Source: an uncultured Mycoplasmatota bacterium
GTDB lineage: Bacteria; Bacillota_I; Bacilli_A; RF39; UBA660
DNA: 64,000 bases
Direction of reading: 5' to 3'
Assembly (NCBI GenBank): GCA_947649365.1
Contig: CANSRH010000001.1
Span: 33,153 to 97,152 of the forward strand
The position numbers and the translations under genes were made by a program. Below the pieces are notes generated by a model. That model was given only the letters and a program-made list of their open reading frames with translations, made no database searches and was not told the origin of the DNA. This document shows, piece after piece, positions 27,330-36,370 of this stretch; within the stretch, counting starts at the first letter, position 1; each line of letters begins with the position of its first letter.

Positions 27330-27893
27330 ATGAATATTATTCCAACTGTTATTGAAAAAAGCAGTAATCGGGAGTACGCTTTTGATTTGTATTCTAGACT
27401 TTTAAAGGACCGCATCGTGTTTTTAACAGGAGAAATCAATATGGAGTCTGCTAATGTAGTGATTAGTGAGCTTTTGTATTTGGATTCTTTAAACCATGAA
27501 GAAATTTGTTTGTATATCAATAGTCCTGGTGGAGAAGTTTGCAGTGGATTTGCTATTTTTGATACTATGGCTTTTATAAAGAGCAATGTAAGAACAATTG
27601 TGGTTGGTATGGCCGCTAGTATGGCTGCCTTCTTACTTGCTTGTGGCGATACAAGATGTGCACTTAAAAATGCTGAGGTTATGATCCATCAACCTCTTGG
27701 TGGCATTCAAGGTCAAGCAACGGATATTAAGATTGTTGCTGATCATATTTTAAAAACTAAGAAAAAATTGATTGATATTTTGGCAAAGAAAACCAAGAAA
27801 AAAACCTCTATTTTAGAGGCCGATATGGAGCGGGATTATTACATGGATAGTAAAGAAGCTTTGGATTATGGAATTATTGATGAAATTCTTTAA
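27330..27893 (+). CDS. clpP: ATP-dependent Clp protease proteolytic subunit
   Basis: About 187 aa serine protease that forms tetradecameric chambers with ClpX/ClpC. Catalytic Ser in VVGMAASMAAFLLACGD, His in EVMIHQPLGGIQGQATD and Asp in the ERDYYMDSKEALDYGIID segment. Also INSPGGEVCSGFAIFDTM. The Ser motif reads GMAASMAAF rather than GxAASMG. The start is placed at ATG 27330 after AGGTGA; the track's ATG is 8 codons earlier. Plus strand, converging on the next gene with only 8 bases between. Confidence 0.95.
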   Translation: MNIIPTVIEKSSNREYAFDLYSRLLKDRIVFLTGEINMESANVVISELLYLDSLNHEEICLYINSPGGEVCSGFAIFDTMAFIKSNVRTIVVGMAASMAAFLLACGDTRCALKNAEVMIHQPLGGIQGQATDIKIVADHILKTKKKLIDILAKKTKKKTSILEADMERDYYMDSKEALDYGIIDEIL

Positions 27894-27901
27894 TTCCTTT
27901 T

Positions 27902-28537
27902 TTATTTTTCACAAATTTCCCTTAGTTCTTGTTTAGTTAAGTGTTTCATTCTTGTTACTACGTCTTCTTTTTTAGTACTTTCTAGTAATTCTTTAAAATA
28001 ATAAAGTTGCAAACGATTGTATTTTTCTGTAGCTGATCCTTTTGTAATTACTTCTAAACTTTTGCTATTGTAATGATAAGTTTCTTCTTTTGGCGAATAA
28101 TCTGGTAACCAAATTACATTCATTAGGTGAGCCCATTCGTTTATGGTATTGTCTTCAAATAAAACAGGATGATTCGTTTCTAAATCACAAAATAACGCAT
28201 AGTTATGCATGCCATTTGGCATTGTTTCTTGTTTCTTTTTCCAATCAATGCTCACAAAATCGGGTTGACCATCGTTAATCGTATCATTCAATCTTGCTAT
28301 ATGATTAATATAAACTAGTAAATTGCTACTTTCTTTTGTTTCTTGAAATACAGATAAATAGGTATTTCTTAAAATGACGTCATTTGTTATTGCATTAACT
28401 TTTTCTTTGTCTACATTAAAATAATTGAAAGCAAATTTATTATTTAGAGATCCATTGAAAAAATATATCAGTCTTTTTTTACCTTCTATTAGCTCTTTGT
28501 ACTCTTTTTTAGCTTTTGATAATTCCATATCTGTCAT
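27902..28537 (-). CDS. Hypothetical protein (211 aa)
   Basis: Soluble, acidic-to-neutral, with no recognised motif. Notable stretches are KKRLIYFFNGSLNNKFAFNYF, GQPDFVSIDWKKKQETMPNG and VLFEDNTINEWAHLMNVIWL. AAGGAAA precedes the first ATG. It lies between clpP and whiA but is not translationally coupled to either. Base composition resembles the neighbours. Confidence 0.55.
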   Translation of the reverse strand: MTDMELSKAKKEYKELIEGKKRLIYFFNGSLNNKFAFNYFNVDKEKVNAITNDVILRNTYLSVFQETKESSNLLVYINHIARLNDTINDGQPDFVSIDWKKKQETMPNGMHNYALFCDLETNHPVLFEDNTINEWAHLMNVIWLPDYSPKEETYHYNSKSLEVITKGSATEKYNRLQLYYFKELLESTKKEDVVTRMKHLTKQELREICEK

Positions 28538-28593
28538 TTGTTTTCCTTCTTTCTTAAGTGATTATTCTATCATTCTGTTGTTATGCTGTAAAT

Positions 28594-29514
28594 TTATTTT
28601 TTGTATTGTTCTATTATTTTTTTTATTTTAATAAAATGATGGTTGATTCCTGATTTCCCTATTTTATAATCCGTTTCTAAAGAAATGATTTCTGCTAGTT
28701 CTGCATAGGAAGATTCGGGATATTTGTATCGGTATTCTAGTACAATTTTGGTGTGTTCATCAAACAAGTCCATTAAGTCATTTTCTTTTAAGTAGGTAAT
28801 GTCTTCTATCTGCTTCATTCCTGTTGTTGTTGTTTTTTCTTGGTTGGCAATTTCACAGTTGTTTAAGCGATTGACCATATTTTTGTGGTCTCTATAGATT
28901 CGTATATCTTCAAAATAGAATAGTGATTGAATTGCATTAAACATTTTTATTAAATCACTTATAGCTTCTGCACTTTTGATATAGGTTATGTATCGATTGT
29001 TTCTTTTTAACACTTTGGCTTCTAAGTTTAAACTTTTTAGTAATTTTTTTATAAAGTCTGCGTCTGTTTTGGTTAAAAATGTAAATTCTAAATGATACCC
29101 ACTTGTACTTGGGTCGTTTATAGAACCAGTGGTTAGAAAGGCTCCTTTTAAAAAAGCTACTTTTTCTTCAAAGGAATCGTAATAGTTTTCATTGACTTTT
29201 CGTTTTTTTCCTTTGTCAAAAATGTACAATGCTTCTAAAATGAATTCCAATTTTTCTTTTATTTCTAAAATATAAATTTGTTTGACGCGAAAACGTTTTT
29301 GATTTCGAATGATTATTGTGATGTTGATGCCAAATATTTCTTTTAAATAGGAATAAATTCTTCTTGCTATTTTGGCATTTTCACTCGTGATAGTCATTTT
29401 TTCTTTTGTGATTTTTGCATCGTATCGTACTATGGCGGAGAGTTCTGCTCTTTTTTCTATTTGATTTCCTTCTAAACTGGTAATTTCTTCTTTTAAACGA
29501 CTTGAAAATGTCAT
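28594..29514 (-). CDS. whiA: DNA-binding protein WhiA
   Basis: 306 aa. N-terminal degenerate LAGLIDADG domain (SFSSRLKEEI-like start, AELSAIVRYDAKI, FLKGAFLTTGSINDPSTSGYHLEF) and a C-terminal HTH (EHTKIVLEYRYKYPESSYAELAEI...KSGINHHFIKI). In Firmicutes it affects cell division and chromosome segregation; in actinomycetes it controls sporulation. The usual partners yvcJ and yvcK are not adjacent here. GGAAGA precedes the ATG. Confidence 0.93.
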   Translation of the reverse strand: MTFSSRLKEEITSLEGNQIEKRAELSAIVRYDAKITKEKMTITSENAKIARRIYSYLKEIFGINITIIIRNQKRFRVKQIYILEIKEKLEFILEALYIFDKGKKRKVNENYYDSFEEKVAFLKGAFLTTGSINDPSTSGYHLEFTFLTKTDADFIKKLLKSLNLEAKVLKRNNRYITYIKSAEAISDLIKMFNAIQSLFYFEDIRIYRDHKNMVNRLNNCEIANQEKTTTTGMKQIEDITYLKENDLMDLFDEHTKIVLEYRYKYPESSYAELAEIISLETDYKIGKSGINHHFIKIKKIIEQYKK

Positions 29515-29560
29515 GGTATCTTCCTTTCTAGTAATAGTGGTATCTTGTTAGGTTTCCTTT

Positions 29561-30103
29561 TCATTTTTTCATTAAAATGGTTTGTAGGATTCTACTGATT
29601 CCTGTTTTTAAGTCATATTTTTTCTTGTATGGTTCTACTAAAATCGTTACAAGTTCGTATTTGTTTCCAAATACAATGTCACTTAACATTTGGTCTCCTA
29701 TCATGGCTGTATTGTTTTTTTTAATCTGTATTTCTTTTTTTATTTTTTTGTATGCGGTTTTGGTAGGTTTGCTTGCATTCGCAATCCCTTTTACTTGTAA
29801 CTTTTCAGCAACTGGCTTTACTCTGGATTCTTTATTATTGGATAATAGACAAATAGTAAATTCTTTTTTTAAGTGTTCAAAAAAATGTTCTAGTTCTACT
29901 GTTACTTTTGTTTCGTTGACGGGCATTATGGTGTTATCAATATCAAAAATCAAATGCTTTATTCCTTGTTGTTTTAATTGTTTGTAGTTGATGCTATAGA
30001 TGTCTTTTACATAGTGATGAGGAGTGATTAAAAAAATGGCTTGTTTGTTGTTCTTCCATGCACCCCAAAATATAGTTAGCATTTCTTTGTTTGGCTTTTT
30101 CAA
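29561..30103 (-). CDS. yqeG: YqeG-family HAD phosphatase
   Basis: 180 aa HAD class IIIA phosphatase. Motif I is LIFDIDNTIMPV (DxDNT), motif II LLSNN, then SKPTKTAYKKI (motif III Lys) and motif IV MIGDQMLSDIVFGNK. The family fits YqeG, often found beside yqeH/aroE in Bacilli, though those genes are absent here. The TTG start has AAGGGA eight bases upstream; ATG seven codons in has no ribosome site. Substrate unknown. Confidence 0.85.
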   Translation of the reverse strand: MKKPNKEMLTIFWGAWKNNKQAIFLITPHHYVKDIYSINYKQLKQQGIKHLIFDIDNTIMPVNETKVTVELEHFFEHLKKEFTICLLSNNKESRVKPVAEKLQVKGIANASKPTKTAYKKIKKEIQIKKNNTAMIGDQMLSDIVFGNKYELVTILVEPYKKKYDLKTGISRILQTILMKK

Positions 30104-30193
30104 TTGATGGTTCCCTTCTTTTCTTTTCTTAAAATTTTAAGGTATTCATTTTTCTTTTTTAGAACACCTCTTTTATTATTATATCTTTGCCAC

Positions 30194-30218
30194 TAAAAAA
30201 AAGAAACTAAATTGTTTC
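30194..30218 (-). terminator. Terminator after the triple-repeat gene
   Basis: GAAAC-AATTTA-GTTTC followed by eight T on the minus strand, immediately after the stop codon. Confidence 0.6.
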
Positions 30219-30220
30219 CT

Positions 30221-30916
30221 TTATCTTGCGCTGGTATGTTGATTTTTATTTTCTACAATCATGGAACGACCTTCTTCAATATCTATCTTTTCTTCTGGAG
30301 ATATTACCATCACACGGATATTTAATAAACAATTTTCTAGAGCGGTTCGCTCTTCTGATTGCCATTCACTTCCTAACAAATATAAATCATAGCCTTCTTT
30401 CCAACGCTGATAGTTCAATATTGTTGGTTTTTTCAAATATCGATTTATTATTTTTTTGTAACTTTGCTCCAAATCTTGGAATTGTTCCGTAGAGGCTAAT
30501 CGTATTTTTAATAAAGATTCTGCTAGTTGTTTATATTCACTCCTATGTAATTCTCGACCCAAGCAATATAAATCATAACCAGCTACCATTTGCTTAGAGT
30601 TACTTGAATCCAATGAAACATCAAGTAAATATCGATTTACCATTCTATTGTAGATTTGTTCTTTTTGATCCATTAAACTTTCTTGAATATCAGTGACTTG
30701 GAAAGCATCATCAGTAGTTATCATCTCAACATCCGCTTTTTTTATAAATTGTGATATTATATTGGCAAGGTCTTGATAAGACTCTTTTCCTTGACAATAG
30801 AGTTGATACCCGTATAGGAACTCCTCCATTGACATTTTCCTACAATCATTTTTAATTATGAAATCATAGACGCTTTTTTTATATTCTTGGTTTGTAGAAA
30901 TTTCTTCATTTTCCAT
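30221..30916 (-). CDS. Protein with three helical repeats (unknown function)
   Basis: 231 aa, soluble, with three tandem units of about 65 aa: EFLYGYQLYCQGKESYQDLANI, then VAGYDLYCLGRELHRSEYKQLAESLLKIR, then KEGYDLYLLGSEWQSEERTALENCLLNIR. Each has a GY(D/Q)LYxxG core followed by an amphipathic helix. The pattern suggests helical-hairpin scaffolding, but I do not recognise the family. It has a strong promoter of its own and a GGGGG ribosome site in a short leader that could form a small CCCT/AGGG hairpin. Confidence 0.6.
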   Translation of the reverse strand: MENEEISTNQEYKKSVYDFIIKNDCRKMSMEEFLYGYQLYCQGKESYQDLANIISQFIKKADVEMITTDDAFQVTDIQESLMDQKEQIYNRMVNRYLLDVSLDSSNSKQMVAGYDLYCLGRELHRSEYKQLAESLLKIRLASTEQFQDLEQSYKKIINRYLKKPTILNYQRWKEGYDLYLLGSEWQSEERTALENCLLNIRVMVISPEEKIDIEEGRSMIVENKNQHTSAR

Positions 30917-30941
30917 ACAAAAACCCCCTTATTGAGAGGGT

Positions 30942-30970
30942 ATTATATACTATGAGTTCTTTCATGTCAA
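30942..30970 (-). promoter_or_regulatory. Consensus promoter of the triple-repeat gene
   Basis: Perfect TTGACA-N17-TATAAT on the minus strand. The predicted leader is only about 20 bases and starts with ACCCTCTCAATAAGGGGGTTTTT, which could act as a small attenuating hairpin. Confidence 0.85.
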
Positions 30971-30974
30971 CTTT

Positions 30975-32231
30975 CTATTTATAAAATGCTGTTCTGGTGG
31001 TCCAACTGTATCCTTTTGCATTTCTAAATCCTGGGGGAACAATGACTTTGGAAGCAGGAGTTCCTTCTTTTGCTGAATAAAAACCATTTTTCACTCCAAA
31101 ATGAAGATGTGCTCCTGTGGAACAAGTATCTATCTTTTTACCTGCTGCCCTAGCGGCCGCTTGGGCTCTTGGTCCACCACCAACGGTACCTATAATAGTA
31201 TTATGATCTACAGGATCTCCTACTTTTACATTGATTGTCAATAAGTGATAATAATAGGTTGTATAAGGTTTACCATCTACTACAACGTCAATATATAGCA
31301 TATTTCCACCACAATAATAGAAAGGAACGATACCTGATACGGTTCCTCCTGCTGCTGCATAGACAGGAGTTCCTTCGGAATTTCCACCAATATCTATACC
31401 ACTATGAAAACTATATTTTTGTCCTGTCACTGGATGGGTTCGATACCCTTGTGGACTTGTAACTGTTCCTCTAATCAATGGTTTTAACCAACTACTATTT
31501 GCCATTAATTCTATAATTAATGCATCTTTTTTTATTGTACCAAATATTTTTTTGCTTAATTCTTCATACATTTTAACGTTTGTTTCTGCTGTTTTAATTT
31601 TTGTATCTATGTCTAATTCATGCATATCATACGACTCTAAATTTCCATACAAACTTTCAATGGCACTTTGGTATTCTGGAATTTTCTTTTCTAAATACTT
31701 TTGTTTTTCTGCTAAGTCTTTTTTTAGTTGTTCATTTTGTTTAATTAATGCTTTTAATTCTTCTAAATTTTTTTGATTGGAAGAGGTAATTTGTTCAATA
31801 GCAGAAATACGCATGACAAGGTCTGTAATGGAGGATGCATCTGAAACGTATTCTACATATACATTTTTACTTTGTAATTGTTGTAACGCTTTCATTATCT
31901 TTTCTGTTTGCTCTTTTAAGCCTTCAATTTTTTTATTAGAAGCAACAATTTTTTCTTCTGCTTCTTCTATATCTTTTTCTGCTTGGGCAATGTCTTTTTC
32001 TGCTTGGGCAATTGCATCTTTCTTGGCTTGGATTTGCTTTTTTGTCTCTTCTTTTTGTGATTCGATTTCTCTTTTTTGACGTCTTAAATCTTCTAATTCT
32101 TTTTGTTTGTCTCCTAATGTTTCTTCTGCATCCGTTTTAGCAATGACTGGTGCAGGGTTCACAAAATAAGAAAACATTATAGAAAAGATCATTAAAAAGA
32201 CAAATGTTCCTTTCATTAATTTCTTTATCAT
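30975..32231 (-). CDS. Secreted coiled-coil M23 peptidase (FtsEX effector, PcsB/EnvC-like)
   Basis: 418 aa. Signal peptide (LMKGTFVFLMIFSIMFSYFVNPAPVIA), then a long coiled coil (about 35-250) including the near-repeat AIAQAEKDIAQAEKDIEEAE, and a C-terminal lysostaphin-like M23 domain. Zinc motifs: SFHSGIDIGG (HxxxD) and GAHLHFGVKNG (HxH). It starts within the ftsX stop (ATGA overlap), so it is the likely peptidoglycan hydrolase partner controlled by FtsEX during division. Confidence 0.9.
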   Translation of the reverse strand: MIKKLMKGTFVFLMIFSIMFSYFVNPAPVIAKTDAEETLGDKQKELEDLRRQKREIESQKEETKKQIQAKKDAIAQAEKDIAQAEKDIEEAEEKIVASNKKIEGLKEQTEKIMKALQQLQSKNVYVEYVSDASSITDLVMRISAIEQITSSNQKNLEELKALIKQNEQLKKDLAEKQKYLEKKIPEYQSAIESLYGNLESYDMHELDIDTKIKTAETNVKMYEELSKKIFGTIKKDALIIELMANSSWLKPLIRGTVTSPQGYRTHPVTGQKYSFHSGIDIGGNSEGTPVYAAAGGTVSGIVPFYYCGGNMLYIDVVVDGKPYTTYYYHLLTINVKVGDPVDHNTIIGTVGGGPRAQAAARAAGKKIDTCSTGAHLHFGVKNGFYSAKEGTPASKVIVPPGFRNAKGYSWTTRTAFYK

Positions 32232-33121
32232 ATTTTTAAATATCTCCTTACTGCTCTGTAACTTCCAAACATTCCTATAATGGCTCCTATAATAGCAAGT
32301 AGGCCTGATACGTAGAATATAAAGTTGAATGGTTCTACTAAACGAATGATGGCTGTGAATAAGTGTCCGTTAAAGTGGTCATACAGTAAAACGTATCCAT
32401 AAATGGTGACTAGAATTGGAATGATGCTTCCAAGAATTCCTAAAATTAATCCTTCAAATAGAAATGGCAAACGAATAGAAATGTTGCTTGCACCTACTAA
32501 ACGCATGATGTCTATTTCTCCACGACGAGAGAAAATAGTAAGTTTTATGGTGTTTCCAATTAAGAAGGCAGTGACGAGTACTAGGGCAATTACAATAATA
32601 ATTGTTACTTTTTCTACAACGTTAAATATGGCAACTAAGTTTTCAGCCATTCCTTCTCCGTAGTCAGCACTCGCTACAAAATCATAGGTTTTGATTTGTT
32701 CTGTGGTTTCTTTTAGAAGTTTTACATCTTTTACAAAAACTGTGATAGAGTCTAATAAAGGATTGGCATCTAAAAATTCTAAAGCTTGAGAAAATGTATC
32801 AGAGTATTCTTTCATTTCTAGTTTCCATTCCTCTTTGCTTTTGTATTCTCTTTTTTCTACATTTTGCATGTGTTCTAAATCGTTTAGGATGGTTGCTACT
32901 TGGTCTTCTGTTCTGTTTTCTTTTAAGTAGACAACAATCGTTAGTTCTTTTTCTAAGTTTGTTGTGATATTTTTGATGTTGTAAGAGATAATCATTGCTA
33001 CTGCTACTAATATTAGGGTGATACTACTACATGTAATGGCGGCAGTTGATAAACTAAAATTTCTAAATACACTTTTTAAGGCATCTCGTATGCCACGCGT
33101 TAAAATTCTAATTGCTTTCAT
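32228..33121 (-). CDS. ftsX: Cell division protein FtsX
   Basis: 297 aa ABC-type permease without transport role. Helix near 22-45, extracellular domain with VEKREYKSKEEWKLEMKEYSD, then three C-terminal helices with FSRRGEIDIMRLVGASNISIRLPFLFEG, the FtsX signature. It relays FtsE ATP hydrolysis to the M23 enzyme encoded downstream. Overlaps ftsE by 14 bases. Confidence 0.95.
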   Translation of the reverse strand: MKAIRILTRGIRDALKSVFRNFSLSTAAITCSSITLILVAVAMIISYNIKNITTNLEKELTIVVYLKENRTEDQVATILNDLEHMQNVEKREYKSKEEWKLEMKEYSDTFSQALEFLDANPLLDSITVFVKDVKLLKETTEQIKTYDFVASADYGEGMAENLVAIFNVVEKVTIIIVIALVLVTAFLIGNTIKLTIFSRRGEIDIMRLVGASNISIRLPFLFEGLILGILGSIIPILVTIYGYVLLYDHFNGHLFTAIIRLVEPFNFIFYVSGLLAIIGAIIGMFGSYRAVRRYLKI

Positions 33122-33809
33122 GAACTTTATAACTTCCTTTCGCGTAGTCTTTTGCTAGTACCCCATTTTCTATGTACAATACTCTTTTTTTCATTTTTTC
33201 CACAATTTCTCTATCATGGGTTGCCATGATGATTGTTGTTCCAAATTCTTTGTTTACATTTTCTAATATGTTTACTATTTCTTGGGAAATGTCTGGGTCT
33301 AGGTTTCCTGTTGGTTCATCACAGATTAATAGTTTTGGATTGTTTACTATAGCTCTTGCTATACATACTCGTTGTTGTTCTCCACCCGATAATTGATTAG
33401 GAAAACTTCTTGCTTTGTCTTTTAATCCAACGTTTTCTAACGCTTTTACTACTTTTGGTCTTATTTCTTTGCTGTGCATTCCAATGGCTTCTAATGCAAA
33501 AGCTACATTTTCATAGACAGTTAATTTTGGTAATAATTTAAAGTCCTGAAATACAATTCCTATTTTTCTTCTTAGTTTGTATACTTTGGAATTTCTAAGT
33601 TTTGCTACATTGATTCCACCGACAATGACACTTCCATTTGTAGGTCGCTCTTCTCGGTATAACATTTTTATGAATGTAGATTTTCCACTCCCTGATGCTC
33701 CAATGACAAAAATAAATTCTCCTTTTTCGATAGATACATTGAAGTCAGCTACAGCTGTGACTCCATTGTTGTATACTTTGTAACAATTTTTGACTTCTAT
33801 TAAATTCAT
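33108..33809 (-). CDS. ftsE: Cell division ATP-binding protein FtsE
   Basis: 233 aa ABC ATPase. Walker A GASGSGKSTFIKML, Q-loop VFQDFKLLPKLTVYEN, signature LSGGEQQRVCIARAI, Walker B LLICDEPTGNLDP and switch His in MATHDREIV. Strong GAGGTG before ATG; TATAAT upstream. First gene of ftsE-ftsX-M23 peptidase. Confidence 0.97.
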   Translation of the reverse strand: MNLIEVKNCYKVYNNGVTAVADFNVSIEKGEFIFVIGASGSGKSTFIKMLYREERPTNGSVIVGGINVAKLRNSKVYKLRRKIGIVFQDFKLLPKLTVYENVAFALEAIGMHSKEIRPKVVKALENVGLKDKARSFPNQLSGGEQQRVCIARAIVNNPKLLICDEPTGNLDPDISQEIVNILENVNKEFGTTIIMATHDREIVEKMKKRVLYIENGVLAKDYAKGSYKVHESN

Positions 33810-33875
33810 TACTACACCTCGTATTCTTTTATTATATCATTGGTTTTGGTTTAAATAAATGGTAAATTCTTCTTT

Positions 33876-34853
33876 TTATAAACCGGGACCTTGTGTTTCT
33901 AATTTTTCTTTCAAGGTAGCAATAAAATCTTTTATCGTGGTTTCTAAATCCGTAGTCATTATTTGTCCAGAAGCAATCTGATTTAAAAATTCATATAATT
34001 CTATCGGAATTGATTCTCCATTTAATAACGCATGAAAAATATCTGTTTCTTCTTCAACGATAGGGATTCTCTCTGTTTCTTTTATATTTTCGTTATAATA
34101 AGCATTGAATTGTTCCATAGGAGAGATAAATGTTCCTTCTTCATTTGTATATTTTTTTACTAAAAGTCTAGCAAAAAAAGACACCCTTCCTACTATATCA
34201 TTGAATTCATAACAATTTTTAAATCGTGTTAGTAATTGATTGTTGGTATCAAAATAAGAAAATATATCTGCTCTCGTTTCATCTATAAATCTATCATGGT
34301 AACGATTATCGTAATCTTCTTCCCCAACTATTCCTCTCAAATGATGATTTCTTATTTCTCTATTTACGACTTTATTGGTTGTTACTATGTTTATAAACTC
34401 TTCATTTTCTTTGTTTTTTGTAATTTCTAAATATTCTTTCATATCAATCGCATGATGCAACTCATGTGAAAGCATTGGTAGCATAAGTATGTTTATTGTA
34501 TCATTTAATTCTTTTTCTGGTATTTTACCTCTGTATTTTTCAAATGAACTCATTAAATCTTCGTAATTTATTTTGAGTGTTCCATTTTTACCAATATCCC
34601 CCAATAACGTATAGCGTCCTAAGCTATAATTGCCCCCGAAAGTAACAATAACATCTTTGCATATATTTCTTAAATTTAATTCTTTTGTGCGGAAAAGCAG
34701 ATAAAATTCAACCATTTTGGGTGTTAAGACTTCATGATTTTTCATCTGTATTCTTAGTATTTCAAAAGCACTTTCTATGCTTACACAAGACATTGGAAAG
34801 CTATCCATATTTTTTATAATCTCATCTAAGTAACGTTGAATTAAAGAATACAT
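33876..34853 (-). CDS. Predicted HExxH zinc metallopeptidase
   Basis: 325 aa, no signal peptide. LPMLSHELHHAIDMKEY carries HExxH; about 60 residues later FIDETRADIFSYFDT offers a Glu as third zinc ligand, as in gluzincins. The reading frame is open for 52 further codons upstream of ATG 34853, back to the stop of the 117-aa gene in the same frame, but that stretch has no ATG, GTG or TTG. It encodes a coiled-coil-like sequence (LEKELFLVENNVKQLDTIG). So the gene may be the C-terminal part of a longer protein. Substrate unknown; the SD before ATG is weak (GAAGAA). Confidence 0.65.
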   Translation of the reverse strand: MYSLIQRYLDEIIKNMDSFPMSCVSIESAFEILRIQMKNHEVLTPKMVEFYLLFRTKELNLRNICKDVIVTFGGNYSLGRYTLLGDIGKNGTLKINYEDLMSSFEKYRGKIPEKELNDTINILMLPMLSHELHHAIDMKEYLEITKNKENEEFINIVTTNKVVNREIRNHHLRGIVGEEDYDNRYHDRFIDETRADIFSYFDTNNQLLTRFKNCYEFNDIVGRVSFFARLLVKKYTNEEGTFISPMEQFNAYYNENIKETERIPIVEEETDIFHALLNGESIPIELYEFLNQIASGQIMTTDLETTIKDFIATLKEKLETQGPGL

Positions 34854-35005
34854 TTCTTCTTTTTCTTCTTGTTTTTTGGATTTATTTATTAGTTTTATTA
34901 TTTCTGTTCCAATAGTATCTAATTGTTTTACATTGTTCTCTACTAAAAAGAGTTCCTTTTCTAAGGATATGATTTGTATACTGATTCCTAATTCTTTTGT
35001 TTTTT

Positions 35006-35031
35006 CTTCTTATAGATACTTCTTATAGATA
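35006..35031. repeat. Perfect 13-bp tandem duplication at a gene junction
   Basis: Two consecutive copies of CTTCTTATAGATA (plus strand). The stop codon of the 117-aa gene lies inside the copy nearest the metallopeptidase gene. Confidence 0.9.
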
Positions 35032-35363
35032 TTACTTTCGATAAGAGAGAGCATGATTTCTTCTTCATATATGCCATTATATAAAAACTCAACAAATTCT
35101 TCGTAAGTAAATGTTTCTATGTGTTTTAAATAGTATGGTAAGATCTTACTATCTTCTAACCAACTAAATACATTTATAAAAGCTTGGTTGTTTAGTTTTC
35201 TTATTCTTTCATAGCCTTTTTCTAGTATTGTTCCTTTTACGGAAATATTTATTTTGTCATGATTAAAAATAGTTTCTATTTCTTCATCACTTAAGTTTTC
35301 TAATCGATTTAAAATGCTTTCTATCTTTGTATCTTCTTTTAATTCCTTTATTCGTTCTTCCAT
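35010..35363 (-). CDS. Hypothetical protein (117 aa), possible N-terminal part of the HExxH protein
   Basis: Soluble, highly charged and helical; begins MEERIKELKEDTKIESILNRL and ends SLIESNIYKKYL. It is in the same frame as the metallopeptidase downstream, separated only by one TAA and 52 open codons. The stop sits in a 13-bp tandem duplication. The start codon lies one base before the stop codon of yitT, so translation is probably coupled. Either a genuine small protein or the front of a disrupted about 495-aa protein. Confidence 0.55.
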   Translation of the reverse strand: MEERIKELKEDTKIESILNRLENLSDEEIETIFNHDKINISVKGTILEKGYERIRKLNNQAFINVFSWLEDSKILPYYLKHIETFTYEEFVEFLYNGIYEEEIMLSLIESNIYKKYL

Positions 35364-35364
35364 C

Positions 35365-36282
35365 TTAATCCATCCTAAAATGATCCACTATATTCTTTCT
35401 GCCCATTCCTCCGGCTACTTCATAGCAATCGTTGATTACAAAGAAGGCATTTGGATCAAATTCTAACACTTTTTCTTTGAATAAGTAATAGTCTTTGTTG
35501 GCTACTACACACATTAAAACATGATTTTCCTCTTTTGTGAAACCGCCTTTGGCTTGTAAGAGTGTCACGCCTGTTTTTAAGTCGTGCATTAAAAAATGTT
35601 TTATTTTTTCTTCTTCTTTGGTATAAATGAAGAAAAGTTTGCTATTGGATACTCCTATTAAAATACGATCAATCATGGTTGTGTTAATCCATAAGACGAT
35701 GATGGAATATATGAATTGGTTGACCCCAAAAAGGATGCATGCAAATACCATGATGATACTATTGATGGAAAATATCGCTTTTCCTTCTGGTAATTTTCCA
35801 TATTTATTGACAATTTTCATTAAAATGTCACTGCCACCCGTGGTGAAACCTGTTTTGTAAATGAGTCCATTGGCAAGTCCACAAATGGAACCACCGATAA
35901 TGGCTAGAAGCAAGGTACTGTCTAATTGTAATAATGGAAAAATTTTATTAGCAAGTGGAGAGGTTAGAGAAACAAATAATGGATAGAGAATGGCTCCTAT
36001 GATTGCTCGACTGGTTTCCTTCCATCCTAAAAATACAAGGGCTAGAATCATTAATATTGCTCCAGAAACTCCAATAAAAATGGCTGTATCCAGGTGAAAT
36101 AATTGCTTTATGATGATGGCAAGTCCACTTGTTCCTCCAATTACAAAGTTATTGGGCACTAAAAAAAGATTGTAGTTGAACGCTAGTAAGGCTACACTTA
36201 AAATAAAAAAGATTAGTTTTAAATAAACATTTTTTTTGCTTAGTGTCTTTTTTATATTTTTTAAATAGGAATTCAAATCCAT
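35365..36282 (-). CDS. YitT-family membrane protein
   Basis: About 305 aa. Five or six hydrophobic helices with FVIGGTSGLAIIIKQLF and YKTGFTTGGSDILMKI (GGTSG and TGG motifs of the YitT/DUF161 domain), then a C-terminal cytosolic DUF2179 domain (THLLQAKGGFT-like GVTLLQAKGGFTKEENHVLM). Start moved to ATG 36282 after AGGTGAGGG. Transport substrate is unknown for most members of the family. Confidence 0.9.
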   Translation of the reverse strand: MDLNSYLKNIKKTLSKKNVYLKLIFFILSVALLAFNYNLFLVPNNFVIGGTSGLAIIIKQLFHLDTAIFIGVSGAILMILALVFLGWKETSRAIIGAILYPLFVSLTSPLANKIFPLLQLDSTLLLAIIGGSICGLANGLIYKTGFTTGGSDILMKIVNKYGKLPEGKAIFSINSIIMVFACILFGVNQFIYSIIVLWINTTMIDRILIGVSNSKLFFIYTKEEEKIKHFLMHDLKTGVTLLQAKGGFTKEENHVLMCVVANKDYYLFKEKVLEFDPNAFFVINDCYEVAGGMGRKNIVDHFRMD

Positions 36283-36320
36283 AACCCTCACCTATTCTTT
36301 ATTTATTATACTAAATATCT

Positions 36321-36349
36321 GTCATAATTACAATGTGGACTCATATGTA
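36321..36349 (+). promoter_or_regulatory. Possible sporulation (SigE/SigK-like) promoter of gerQ
   Basis: GTCATAAT, about 13 bases, CATATGTATT. The -10 resembles the CATAnnnT motif of mother-cell sigma factors and no good sigmaA box lies nearby. It fits expression of a coat protein, but the match is loose. Confidence 0.4.
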
Positions 36350-36370
36350 TTAATGAGGTGAAATTATATA

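Noticed and set aside
31970-32010. Tandem DNA repeat TTTTTCTGCTTGGGCAAT in the M23 peptidase gene as a contingency repeat.
   Set aside because: It is a two-copy, in-frame repeat encoding coiled-coil heptads (AQAEKDI); changes would not switch the frame.
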